Below, in pieces: positions 8,104 through 16,146 of a stretch of 52,516 nt of DNA (position 1 is its first letter; every line of letters starts with the position of its first letter). A model generated the notes under the pieces. That model did not search any database. It was not told the origin of the DNA and saw nothing but the letters and a program-made list of their open reading frames with translations. Source of the DNA: Limnohabitans planktonicus II-D5 (lineage in GTDB: Bacteria > Pseudomonadota > Gammaproteobacteria > Burkholderiales > Burkholderiaceae_C). Where the stretch lies: assembly GCF_001270065.2 (NCBI RefSeq), contig NZ_LFYT02000030.1, positions 1-52,516 of the forward strand, written 5' to 3'. A program made the translations under genes and the position numbers.

Positions 8104-9663
8104 TCAAGTCATGTTCGGCAGGGTTTTTGCCTGCAGCCGAGAGGCCAACGCCACCAGCAGCAGCACCGGTAAGCCCATCAGCGTGGTGAGCATAAAAAAG
8201 CCGGGATACCCCATGGCGTCGACCATGCCCCCCGAATAACCGCCCAGCGTCTTGGGCAGCAAGGTCATCAAGGAACTGAAAATGGCGTACTGCACCGCTG
8301 TAAATGACACATTGGTCAAGCTGGACAAAAAGGCCACGAAGGCCGCACTGGCAAAGCCCGCTGCCAGATTGTCGGCTGCCACCACCACGTACATGCCGCT
8401 CACATGGTGGCCCGCATACGCCAACCAGACAAAGCCCAGGTTGGTCAGCGCCGACAACACCGCTCCCCAAAACAAGGAACGCATCACCCCGATGCGGGCA
8501 GCCAGCAGGCCACCCCAAAAACCACCCACGATGCTCACCACCACACCAAAAGTTTTGACCGCATTGGCGATCTCGATTTTTGAAAACCCCAAATCTTGGT
8601 AAAACACATTGGAGATGACGCCCAACACAATGTCCGATATGCGGTACAGCCCAATGAGTGCCAGCAGCAGCCAAGCATTGCGCGCGCCATATCGCGCAAA
8701 AAAATCGAGCACCGGCATGACCCAGGTGGTGCGCGCCTGCTCTCGGCTGGCCAGCCCGCGTTTGACCAACACCGTGCCCACACCAAAGGCAGCAGCCAAT
8801 GAAACCGCCATGCGCACAGCCTCCAAGAGCAGTCCAAGCAAAGGTCCTGTCTTGACGTCGCCCATGGCGTTGCCCCATTGCGCGAAAACGCCCACAAAAG
8901 CCACAACGCTGGCCAGAAACACCCCCAGCAAGCGAAGGTGCTGACCCGAGGGTTGGCGTGGTGCCTGAGCACTGGCGGCTGGCTCACGGGTGATCAATGT
9001 CGTCAGCATGCCCACCACCATGATGGCCGCCATCACGCCATACGTCCACTGCCAGGCACCAAACACATACGCCCCTTTGCTTGAGCCCCAATACGACGCC
9101 AAATACAAAGCCCCAGCTCCCGCCACAATCATGCCCAAGCGATACCCTGCGATGTACGCCGAAGACAAGAGCCCTTGCTGTTCGGGCCCGGCAATCTCGA
9201 TGCGGTAAGCGTCAATGACAATGTCTTGTGTAGCTGATGCAAACCCCAGCAACACCGCAAACATGGCCATTCGGGTGAGTGCATCTTCACCAGCCGCAGG
9301 GTCAGTACTGGCCATGCCCAATATGGCCAACACCACGCCACACTGGGCCAACAACATCCACGAACGACGCCGCCCCAACCATGCCCCCAACAACGGCAAA
9401 GGCAAGCGGTCCACCAAAGGTGCCCAAACAAATTTGAACGAATAGCCCAACGCAGCCCAACTGAAAAAGGTCAACGCCTTGCGCTCAACACCGGCTTCTC
9501 CCAGCCACAAGGACAGAGACGAAAAAATCAACAAAATAGGAATACCCGCCGAAAAACCCATGGCCAACAAACACAGTACACGCCAATCCCACAGGGTTTT
9601 AAGGGTGTCCCGCCAGCTGGGCATCGGGGGTTTTTGGTGACTGGGCTTTACAAGCGTATTCAT
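8104..9663 (-). CDS. ampG: AmpG-type muropeptide transporter (MFS)
   Basis: A 519-aa inner-membrane permease of the AmpG family, which imports anhydro-muropeptides for peptidoglycan recycling. About 12-14 hydrophobic segments are spread over the length. The N-terminal LLAMGFSAGIPILLIFSSLSLWL and KFVWAPLVDRLPLP are characteristic of AmpG. The start at 9663 (MNTLVKPSHQ) is preferred over the longer frame to 9714. The 3' end lies only 21 bases from the IS right repeat, so its natural terminator and downstream region have probably been lost or replaced. Confidence 0.9.
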   Translation of the reverse strand: MNTLVKPSHQKPPMPSWRDTLKTLWDWRVLCLLAMGFSAGIPILLIFSSLSLWLGEAGVERKALTFFSWAALGYSFKFVWAPLVDRLPLPLLGAWLGRRRSWMLLAQCGVVLAILGMASTDPAAGEDALTRMAMFAVLLGFASATQDIVIDAYRIEIAGPEQQGLLSSAYIAGYRLGMIVAGAGALYLASYWGSSKGAYVFGAWQWTYGVMAAIMVVGMLTTLITREPAASAQAPRQPSGQHLRLLGVFLASVVAFVGVFAQWGNAMGDVKTGPLLGLLLEAVRMAVSLAAAFGVGTVLVKRGLASREQARTTWVMPVLDFFARYGARNAWLLLALIGLYRISDIVLGVISNVFYQDLGFSKIEIANAVKTFGVVVSIVGGFWGGLLAARIGVMRSLFWGAVLSALTNLGFVWLAYAGHHVSGMYVVVAADNLAAGFASAAFVAFLSSLTNVSFTAVQYAIFSSLMTLLPKTLGGYSGGMVDAMGYPGFFMLTTLMGLPVLLLVALASRLQAKTLPNMT

Positions 9664-9743
9664 ACGCACATTGTGCCCAAGCTGGTGACACCTCCCGCTG
9701 TCACCAAGGTGCATGCTGCTGTGGTTTTCCCTATGATGGCGGC

Positions 9744-10616
9744 ATGTGCAATCTTTGTGACCTCAAAAACCCTCCCGCCGACCCCGCTGACATCGCATCA
9801 GCTGGTACATCTGTGCGTTGGCAAGCCCGGCGTGCATTTTTGTTGGCGGCTGGAGCCTCAGCCGCCGGTTCAGCTTTGGCGCAAGTGGAGGTGGGCTCAT
9901 CTTCCAGCCTGCGTAATTTGGTGCCTGCCGAAACCCTGGAAGGCTCAGCCCGCCAGCAATACAACCAAGTGCTGACCGAAGCCCGCAACAAAGGCGCTCT
10001 GGCCCCCGAAGGCCACCCACAACTCAAACGTCTGCACGGCATTGCGCAGCGGCTCATTCCGCACACAACGCAATGGAACCCACGTGCCCGCGAGTGGCGC
10101 TGGCAAGTTAACTTGATCGGCAGCAAACAAATCAACGCTTGGTGCATGCCCGGCGGCAAGATCGCTTTTTACACAGGTATCCTGGACCAGCTGCAGCTCA
10201 ACGACGACGAAGTCGCCATGATCATGGGCCACGAAATGGCTCACGCCTTGCGCGAACATGCCAGGGAGAGACTGGCCAAAAGCCAAATGACCGGCATGGG
10301 CCTGTCCATCGCCTCACAACTTCTGGGCCTAGGCTCTTTGGGCGACGTCGCCGCCAATCTGGGCACACAACTGCTGACGCTCAAATACAGCCGCGACGAT
10401 GAAACCGAATCCGATCTGGTCGGACTGGAAATCGCAGCACGCGGCGGCTTTCGCCCCGAAGCCAGCGTGGCCTTGTGGAAAAAAATGCTCGCCGCCAATG
10501 GCAACGGCAGCCCCTCTTTCCTGTCCACCCACCCCAGCGGTGCCAACCGCATCCAGGAACTCGAAGCCAATCTGCCCAAAGTGCAGCACCTGTACGAACA
10601 AGCCCGTCAGGGGTGA
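9744..10616 (+). CDS. M48-family zinc metallopeptidase, exported
   Basis: A 290-aa periplasmic peptidase of the LoiP/YggG type. HEMAH (163-167) supplies two zinc ligands and the catalytic Glu, and E220 in SRDDETESD is the probable third ligand. The N-terminus carries a twin-arginine-like signal (ARRAFLLAAGASAAGSALAQ, R29-R30), which suggests Tat export. It is preceded by an unusual 20-residue leader with a CNLC pair. The STHPSGANRIQELEANL segment near the end is typical of the family. The gene is divergent from ampG, 80 bases apart. Role: probably outer-membrane or envelope protein quality control. Confidence 0.88.
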   Translation: MCNLCDLKNPPADPADIASAGTSVRWQARRAFLLAAGASAAGSALAQVEVGSSSSLRNLVPAETLEGSARQQYNQVLTEARNKGALAPEGHPQLKRLHGIAQRLIPHTTQWNPRAREWRWQVNLIGSKQINAWCMPGGKIAFYTGILDQLQLNDDEVAMIMGHEMAHALREHARERLAKSQMTGMGLSIASQLLGLGSLGDVAANLGTQLLTLKYSRDDETESDLVGLEIAARGGFRPEASVALWKKMLAANGNGSPSFLSTHPSGANRIQELEANLPKVQHLYEQARQG

Positions 10617-10669
10617 TGGAATGCCACGTCCCACCACGTCTCTTCGCTCCTAGAGGCTAAAGGCGGCTC

Positions 10670-11145
10670 CTCGCAACGACAGGAATTCGGCTTCTCGCGA
10701 TGACCCATTTCCGTCATTGCGAGCGCAGCGCGTCAATCCAGTGCCCGGACAAGCTCAGCTGCTGGATCGCCGCGTCTCAAGCTCCTCGCGATGACGGATT
10801 TGGGTTGCTGTGGCTCCGCGCGATGACCCATTTCCGTCATTGCGCGCGCAGCGTGGCAGTCCAGTGCCCGGACAAGCTCAGCTGCTGGATCGCCGCGTCG
10901 CAAGCTCCTCGCGATGACGGATTTGGGTTGCTGTGGTTCCGCGCGTTGACCCATTTCTGTCATTGCGCGCGCAGCGTGGCAATCCAATGCACGGACAAGC
11001 TCAGCTTCAGCTGCTTGATCGGCGCGTCGCAAGCTCCTCGCGATGACGGATTTGGGTTGCTGTGGTTCCGCGCGATGATCCATTTCCGTCATTGCGAGCG
11101 CAGCGTGGCAATCCAGTGCCCCCGGCTTCTCGCAATGACGGGGAT
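10670..11145. repeat. Tandem array of ~123-bp palindromic repeat units
   Basis: Units begin at about 10701, 10824 and 10947 (123, 123 and 129 bp), followed by a shortened fourth copy from 11076. A partial arm precedes the first. Each unit contains GTCATTGCGAGCGCAGCG and, after a spacer, the roughly inverted arm ending CTCCTCGCGATGAC, so every unit can fold into a long hairpin. The third unit has a 6-base insertion. This fills the 552-base gap between the M48 peptidase and the MBL hydrolase. Long frames on both strands here are repeat-derived, not genes. Confidence 0.9.
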
Positions 11146-11168
11146 GGCTTCGTAATTGCGCGCTCTGC

Positions 11169-11810
11169 TCAGGTCCCGCCCACGTAGGGGTTGCTTTTGC
11201 GCTCGCGGCCAAAGGTGCTCTCGGGGCCATGGCCAGGGATGAACACCGTGTCGTCGCCCATAGGCCACAGACGTTGGGTGATGCTGGCAATCAAATCGTC
11301 ATGGTTGCCTTGCGGAAAATCTGTGCGGCCAATGCTGCCTGCAAACAACACATCACCCACAAATGCCCGCTTGATCTCCGGTGAATAAAACACCACATGG
11401 CCCGGCGTGTGCCCGGGGCAATGGCGCACCTGCAAAAGGTGCGCCCCCAAACTCACCGTGTCGCCATCGGCCAGCCAGCGCGTGGGATGGAAAACCCGGG
11501 CAGGCGGAAAACCATAGGCTGCAGCCGCCTGAGGCAGTCCGTCAATCCAGAACTGGTCTGCCGGGTGAGGCCCGATGATGGGCAATCCGCCCAACTGCTC
11601 GGCCAAGTCGGCCGTGCCCGAAGCGTGGTCCAGGTGGCCATGGGTAATCCAAATCTGCTCCAAACGCAGGCCATGGGTATTGACGGCAGCCAATATCAAT
11701 TCGAGATCGCCCCCCGGATCGACCACCGCCGCTTGGCGGCTTTGGTCATCCCAGACAAGGGAGCAATTTTGCTGAAAAGGGGTGACAGGAATAGTTTCGT
11801 ATTGCAGCAT
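11169..11810 (-). CDS. MBL-fold hydrolase (YcbL/glyoxalase II-like)
   Basis: A 213-aa metallo-beta-lactamase-fold hydrolase. The metal-binding THGHLDH motif is followed by the later ligands HCPGHTPGHVVF, VGDVLF and PGHGPEST. The compact length and the GSIGRTDFPQGNHDDL segment place it with YcbL-type thioesterases, related to hydroxyacylglutathione hydrolase but lacking its substrate-binding C-terminal domain. The ATG at 11810 (MLQYETIPV) was chosen because homologues start there; the frame extends to 11837. It is divergent from the methyltransferase gene. Confidence 0.92.
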   Translation of the reverse strand: MLQYETIPVTPFQQNCSLVWDDQSRQAAVVDPGGDLELILAAVNTHGLRLEQIWITHGHLDHASGTADLAEQLGGLPIIGPHPADQFWIDGLPQAAAAYGFPPARVFHPTRWLADGDTVSLGAHLLQVRHCPGHTPGHVVFYSPEIKRAFVGDVLFAGSIGRTDFPQGNHDDLIASITQRLWPMGDDTVFIPGHGPESTFGRERKSNPYVGGT

Positions 11811-11863
11811 GCTGCAAATTATCGGGCATGCGGTCAATGTGATGGGATCAACACATCAGGCCG

Positions 11864-12652
11864 ATGCAGGGGTGTACAGTCCAACTCAGCCAGCGCCTTT
11901 TGATTTTTGGCATTTGCGCTGCAACGATTGTTTGTTTGCACCCCTCTTCACCCGGCTACTTGACCCAACAACACAGCGTTGCCATTGCGGGAGTAGATAA
12001 CCTGCTCATCCGCTCCCTGCTGGACAACAACCAGTTTTACGACCCCTTGGATGAGGCCTTGAACTTAGGCATCTCATCGGCCAACTGGCCTTTGTTTGGT
12101 CTGCTTTGGCCCTCCGGTCAACACATGGCCGAACGCATGGCCAAACGCCCCGTGTCGGTCGAACGCATTTTAGAAATTGGCTGCGGTCTGGGGCTGGCCA
12201 GTCTGGTGGCCCATCGCAGAGGGGCTTCGGTCACCGCCAGTGATTGCCATCCCTTGGCGCACGCCTTTCTGGATGAAAACACGCGATTGAACGGTTTGTC
12301 CCCCATAGCCTACTGTCACGGCCTGTGGGGCAAGGCGGCATTGCGTGAAGATGGTTTGCCTGTATTGACGACAGCCCAGGACGCACTGCCCAGCGGGGTG
12401 TTCGACCTGATCATGGGCAGCGACATCTTGTATGAGCGCGACGACGAGGGCACGCTGGCCAGCTTCATCCATGCGCATGCAGCCAGCCGCTCGGAAATCT
12501 GGGTGGTCGATCCCAATCGGGGCAACCGTGCGGCCTTTCACAAACAGATGGCCAGTCTGGGTTTTGCCCGTCATGAACAGGTGCTGGATCAGCCCCCGCA
12601 CGAGGGCCTGCCAGGCTACAAAGGCCGCATGCTCACCTACACACGCGAATGA
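11864..12652 (+). CDS. SAM-dependent methyltransferase
   Basis: A class I methyltransferase of the METTL16/ETFB-lysine-methyltransferase-like group. Motif I RILEIGCGLGLASL spans about residues 101-114. ASDCHPLA (acidic end of strand 2) and DLIMGSDILYERDD (motif IV region) follow. From the first ATG it is 262 aa. The first ~35 residues look unlike the family, so an internal TTG near 11960 could be the true start. The methyl acceptor, small molecule or protein lysine, cannot be told. It sits 53 bases from the divergent MBL gene and converges on the SMP-30-like gene. Confidence 0.82.
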   Translation: MQGCTVQLSQRLLIFGICAATIVCLHPSSPGYLTQQHSVAIAGVDNLLIRSLLDNNQFYDPLDEALNLGISSANWPLFGLLWPSGQHMAERMAKRPVSVERILEIGCGLGLASLVAHRRGASVTASDCHPLAHAFLDENTRLNGLSPIAYCHGLWGKAALREDGLPVLTTAQDALPSGVFDLIMGSDILYERDDEGTLASFIHAHAASRSEIWVVDPNRGNRAAFHKQMASLGFARHEQVLDQPPHEGLPGYKGRMLTYTRE

Positions 12653-12656
12653 AGCC

Positions 12657-13766
12657 TCAACGCGGCAACCAGCCCAGTCCCTTGGCGTGCAGGCTGTGGA
12701 TATAGAGTCGGTCCGCCGTCTCGGTCACGCCCGTGCTTTCGGGGTACTGGCCGCTGGGGTCTTGCAGGTCTTGGACCACTTTGCCGTCTTCGGTGAAGGC
12801 CATCACATGGCCGTAGGCCTTGGGGATGGGCCACAGGGCGCGGGGCAGGCGCAGCGTGACCTTGCGCATGAAGGGTTTGTCAGCCATCTTGTCGATGGTC
12901 GGGTTGCGGGGCTTGGCAAAGCCCAGCCAGATCTTGCCGCCCCGTCCTCGCATCAGGTTGTCAGGGTAGCCCGGCAGGTTGTCAAACAACACGCGGGCCT
13001 GTGCACCGCCTTGGGCCACGTCCAGGTTCTGGGCGTTGACGTCGATTTTCCAGACGCGGTACTTGCCCGTCTCGTTCACGAACAGGTGTTTTTCATCCTG
13101 GCTCAGCGCCACGCCGTTGGCAAAGCTCAGACTCCGGGCCACCACGCGGGTTTGGCCGTTGGCCGGGTCAAACTCCAGCACTCGGCCCGTAGCCGCTTGC
13201 TCCAGGATGTCGAGCACGCTGGCCTCGAAGGTGCCGCCCCAGTCCTTCGGGGCAAAACGGGTGGATGCATCACTCAGGTACATCTTGCCGTTTTGGGCCA
13301 CCACCACCGCATCGGCATAACGGATCGGGTCGGGCTGACCGTTCACCGCCACCTTGTCGGTCAGCAGTTGGATGGATTTGTCGGGCGCAATCGACAGCAA
13401 GCCCTTGACCGCATCGGCCGCGATCAGGTGGCCGCGGACGTCAAAGTCAAAACCGAGCACCCGCCCCCCCGTCTGGGCAAACACCTCTTGCTGCGAGCCG
13501 TCAGGCTGCATGCGCAAAATGCGCCCGCTCTCCACCGTGGTGTAGAGCTTGCCGTCCGGCCCGAAGGCGATGTGCTCTGGCCCTGTCTCGGTGCCCAGGT
13601 CGATGATGTTGAGCTTGGTTAGCTTGTTGTTAACCGCATGCGGCCCGGCATAGCCCGGTGCATCGGGTGCGTTCCAGCTGACTGGCTCGACCGGAACCGG
13701 CCAAAGACAAAAATACGCCAGCCCAGCCAGAACCAGCACACCCAAAAGACCCAACAGCTTTTTCAT
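12657..13766 (-). CDS. SMP-30/strictosidine synthase-like beta-propeller protein
   Basis: A 369-aa protein with a hydrophobic N-terminal signal or anchor (KKLLGLLGVLVLAGLAYFCLW, residues 2-22), then a six-bladed propeller of the SMP-30/gluconolactonase/strictosidine-synthase superfamily. Blade-like segments include GPEHIAFGPDGKLYTTVESGRI, RVLGFDFDVRGHLIAADA, FANGVALSQDEKHLFVNET and GYPDNLMRGRGGKIWLGF. It probably acts in the periplasm as a lactonase or esterase; the substrate is unknown. The ATG at 13766 was chosen because the longer frame upstream is only the shadow of xthA. It ends 4 bases from the convergent methyltransferase stop. Confidence 0.85.
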   Translation of the reverse strand: MKKLLGLLGVLVLAGLAYFCLWPVPVEPVSWNAPDAPGYAGPHAVNNKLTKLNIIDLGTETGPEHIAFGPDGKLYTTVESGRILRMQPDGSQQEVFAQTGGRVLGFDFDVRGHLIAADAVKGLLSIAPDKSIQLLTDKVAVNGQPDPIRYADAVVVAQNGKMYLSDASTRFAPKDWGGTFEASVLDILEQAATGRVLEFDPANGQTRVVARSLSFANGVALSQDEKHLFVNETGKYRVWKIDVNAQNLDVAQGGAQARVLFDNLPGYPDNLMRGRGGKIWLGFAKPRNPTIDKMADKPFMRKVTLRLPRALWPIPKAYGHVMAFTEDGKVVQDLQDPSGQYPESTGVTETADRLYIHSLHAKGLGWLPR

Positions 13767-13833
13767 ATGACATCCTGCATGGCGGCTCACAGACCAAGCG
13801 TGCCATTGAATCAGCTTCAGAGCGTCAGGGCCC

Positions 13834-14637
13834 TCAGAGCAAACCCTCGTAAGCGATGGTGATCGGCGCGTGGTCAGAGAACTTCTCGCCCTTGTAGATG
13901 TGCTCGGTGCGGGCTTTTTCGGCCACGGCGGGCGTGGCCAAGTGGTAATCCAGGCGCCAGCCCACATTTTTGGCGTAGGCTTGGCCGCGGTTGCTCCACC
14001 AGGTGTAGCAATCGTCAGTGGTGTGCGGCTGCAGGCGGCGATACACATCAACCACACCGCCTTCGGTGGTCAACTGCGTCATCCAGGCGCGCTCTTCGGG
14101 CAAAAAGCCGCTGTTTTTGAGGTTGCCCTTCCAGTTCTTGAGGTCGGCCTGTTGGTGGGCGATGTTCAAGTCGCTGCAGACGATGAAGTCGCGCTCGGCT
14201 TTGAGGGCCATCAGGTGCGGGTACATTTTGTTCAAGAAGCGGAACTTGGCTTCTTGCCGCTCGGGCCCGGACGAGCCACTGGGAAAGTACACGCTGATGA
14301 TGGACAACTTGCGCTGCGGTGTGTCGAAACGCGTTTCCACATAACGGCCTTCGGCGTCAAACTCTCCGCCATCAAATCCCACCACCACATCGCTGGGTTC
14401 GTGGCGGGTGTAGACGCCCACGCCCGAGTAGCCTTTTTTCTCGGCAAAGTGAAAGTGGCCTTTGAGGCCCGCGAGTTCCTCAAACTTGCCCGCCACATCG
14501 GGGGCCTGGGCTTTGACCTCTTGCACGCAAATACAATCGGGTTTTTCTTGGGCCAGCCACGCTGCGACCCCTTTGGTCGTGGCCGAACGGATGCCGTTGA
14601 GGTTAAGGCTGGTGAGTTTGAACAAGGATTTCCCCAT
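13834..14637 (-). CDS. xthA: Exodeoxyribonuclease III
   Basis: A 267-aa AP endonuclease/3'-5' exonuclease of the EEP family, acting in base excision repair. Visible catalytic elements are SLNLNGIRSA, E40 in CVQEVKAQ, CSDLNIAHQQADLKNW, and the terminal SDHAPI (D255, H256). Length matches the family. Its ATG (complement of 14635-14637) overlaps the ATG of divergent pyrE (14636-14638). No clear Shine-Dalgarno is visible upstream of this start, so it may be leaderless or weakly initiated. The SMP-30-like gene lies downstream on the same strand. Confidence 0.95.
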   Translation of the reverse strand: MGKSLFKLTSLNLNGIRSATTKGVAAWLAQEKPDCICVQEVKAQAPDVAGKFEELAGLKGHFHFAEKKGYSGVGVYTRHEPSDVVVGFDGGEFDAEGRYVETRFDTPQRKLSIISVYFPSGSSGPERQEAKFRFLNKMYPHLMALKAERDFIVCSDLNIAHQQADLKNWKGNLKNSGFLPEERAWMTQLTTEGGVVDVYRRLQPHTTDDCYTWWSNRGQAYAKNVGWRLDYHLATPAVAEKARTEHIYKGEKFSDHAPITIAYEGLL

Positions 14638-15340
14638 GGTGACAGGACAGGCAAGCAGCGCCGAGATGCAGGCGCTCGCTCAGGAATTTGTGCAGTTTGC
14701 GGTGGATTCGGGCGTGCTGCGCTTTGGGCAATTCAAGACCAAAGCCGGGCGCATGAGCCCTTACTTTTTTAACGCCGGCCTGTTTGACGATGGTGCCAAG
14801 CTGAGCCGACTGGCGCAATTTTATGCAAAAGCCCTGCTGGCCAGCGGGATCGAATTCGACATGATCTTTGGCCCCGCCTACAAGGGCATCCCGCTGGGTG
14901 CGGCCGTGGCCATCGAGCTGGCCCGACTGGGCAAGAACGTGCCCTTTGCCTACAACCGCAAGGAAGCCAAAGACCACGGCGAAGGCGGCTCGCTGGTGGG
15001 CGCACCGCTCAAAGGGCGCGTGCTGATCGTGGACGACGTGATGAGCGCAGGCACCGCTGCGCGCGAATCGATTGCGCTGATCAAGGCCGCCGGGGCCACG
15101 CCGCACGCCATTGCGATTGCGCTGGACCGCCAGGAAATGGCCACTGAAAAGCAAGACGATGGCTCGGTGAAGGACGTGTCCCACAGTGCTGTTCAATATG
15201 TGCAAGGCTCGCTGGGCATGGCGGTGTGTTGCATTGCCCAGTTGTCTGATCTTTTGGCTTATTTGTCGACACAAAGCGGCAACGAACTGGGCCAGCACCT
15301 GCCCAGGGTTCAGGCTTACAGGGACCGCTATGGTGTTTGA
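14636..15340 (+). CDS. pyrE: Orotate phosphoribosyltransferase
   Basis: A 234-aa type I phosphoribosyltransferase that converts orotate and PRPP to OMP in pyrimidine synthesis. The PRPP-binding motif VLIVDDVMSAGTA spans residues 129-141, and the flexible-loop region YNRKEAKDHGEGG about 106-118. The ATG at 14636 is supported by AAGGA about 7 bases upstream; an alternative ATG at 14666 would shorten it by 10 residues. The first two start-codon bases are shared, in antisense, with the xthA start codon, so expression of the divergent pair is probably coordinated or competitive. Confidence 0.95.
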   Translation: MVTGQASSAEMQALAQEFVQFAVDSGVLRFGQFKTKAGRMSPYFFNAGLFDDGAKLSRLAQFYAKALLASGIEFDMIFGPAYKGIPLGAAVAIELARLGKNVPFAYNRKEAKDHGEGGSLVGAPLKGRVLIVDDVMSAGTAARESIALIKAAGATPHAIAIALDRQEMATEKQDDGSVKDVSHSAVQYVQGSLGMAVCCIAQLSDLLAYLSTQSGNELGQHLPRVQAYRDRYGV

Positions 15341-15444
15341 AATGCCTTATTGAGACGGCACTCTGAAGTTTGAAATGTGGGAGGCATGTCATCTCTTATT
15401 GATCCGGTCCAATGAAGTCTGCAGAATGACTTCAATCTTGCACC

Positions 15445-15521
15445 TTGTGGGAGCTAGCCCTGCTGGCGATCAGTCGCTTTTGGGCCACAGGCTTTTCGCT
15501 TGCAGGGCAAGCGCCCACAAA
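15445..15521. repeat. REP doublet (REPIN-like)
   Basis: A ~26-base element starting TTGTGGGAGCTAGCCCTGC (from 15445) is matched by an inverted copy ending at about 15521, whose complement reads TTGTGGGCGCTTGCCCTGC. The two copies agree at roughly 20 of 26 positions and are separated by about 23 bases. This is the layout of a REPIN, two REP sequences in opposite orientation. No RAYT transposase is visible in this window. Confidence 0.75.
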
Positions 15522-15782
15522 ATCCTGCAACTGGCAACACACGGTTCAGTCTTCATCAGGCCGAATCAATAGGTCGGTACTCGCAGTGTTCGAGCTGATG
15601 GTTTTTGGCACTGGCCCATGTCGGGGTCTTTGACCGCCGACCTGCAACCTCTTTGAGAACTGGAATCTTCACAGGGCCTAATCAACAGGCAGCGTCATTT
15701 TTTCAAATTTCTTTACTTTCACCTCACTTGGAAGTGACGCGCACCCTCAATAAATTCTGATTTTTTTAATTTACTCAATTTA

Positions 15783-15816
15783 GGCAGTTTGACGCCTCGT
15801 CAACTGCCTTTTTTTT
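15783..15816 (+). terminator. Orphan intrinsic terminator
   Basis: GGCAGTTTGACG pairs with CGTCAACTGCC (one bulged T), followed by eight T residues. It is a strong plus-strand terminator 440 bases beyond pyrE. Upstream, TTGGAA (15728-15733) and TAAATT (15751-15756) are 17 bases apart and could be a weak promoter for a very short RNA. Alternatively it insulates the secretion operon from pyrE read-through. Confidence 0.8.
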
Positions 15817-16146
15817 GTTCCAACTGGGTTGTTTAGGGGTAGACAAACCGATTGGAAGGCCATTAGAGCGCCTGTAAAACATTTATCATGCTGCTTCTTT
15901 GTACAAAGACACGCATCAGTGTAGAAAAAAATCACCTAACTCATGAAAAAGATGAAAAAATTTTTTTAATTTTTTGGAATTCATTCATTTAGATTAAGTG
16001 TATTTAAGTTTCTATTTTTTCATCTTTCAATCGAATCATCACCAAAAACCCCCAAAGGCGTACCCCAATTGGTGGATTCGTACCAAGAACTTTATCTTGA
16101 GAATTACAGTTTTCATGTACTTGGCAATTTTCTCTTGATGCTCAAT

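Larger units (their letters stand above)
15341..16146. other. 806-base intergenic region upstream of the secretion operon
   Basis: No convincing gene occurs here; the short frames have no family character. It holds the REP doublet (15445-15521), an orphan terminator (15783-15816) and, from about 15850 to 16060, a markedly A+T-rich tract with mixed A- and T-runs (for example around 15945-15975). That tract immediately precedes the TolC-like gene and probably contains its promoter; such A+T-rich DNA is a typical target of H-NS/MvaT-type silencers. Confidence 0.6.

Noticed and set aside
10670..11145. CRISPR array
   Set aside because: Units are ~123 bp, directly adjacent and themselves palindromic, with no unique spacers; no cas genes nearby.
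10700..11155. Open frame of 151 codons with an internally repeated protein
   Set aside because: It is a read-through of the 123-bp nucleotide repeats; the minus strand has a similar frame (10733-11290). No ribosome site or family character.
12432..13622. Plus-strand frame of 396 codons
   Set aside because: It is antisense to the SMP-30-like gene, which has clear family motifs and a signal segment.
13767..14057. 97-residue N-terminal extension of the SMP-30-like protein
   Set aside because: It lies in another frame of xthA; the ATG at 13766 gives a proper signal segment.
13870..14772. Plus-strand frame of 300 codons ahead of pyrE
   Set aside because: It is antisense to xthA and overlaps pyrE in another frame.
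15375..15633. Short frames between pyrE and the secretion operon
   Set aside because: They cross the REP doublet, have no ribosome sites and resemble no family.
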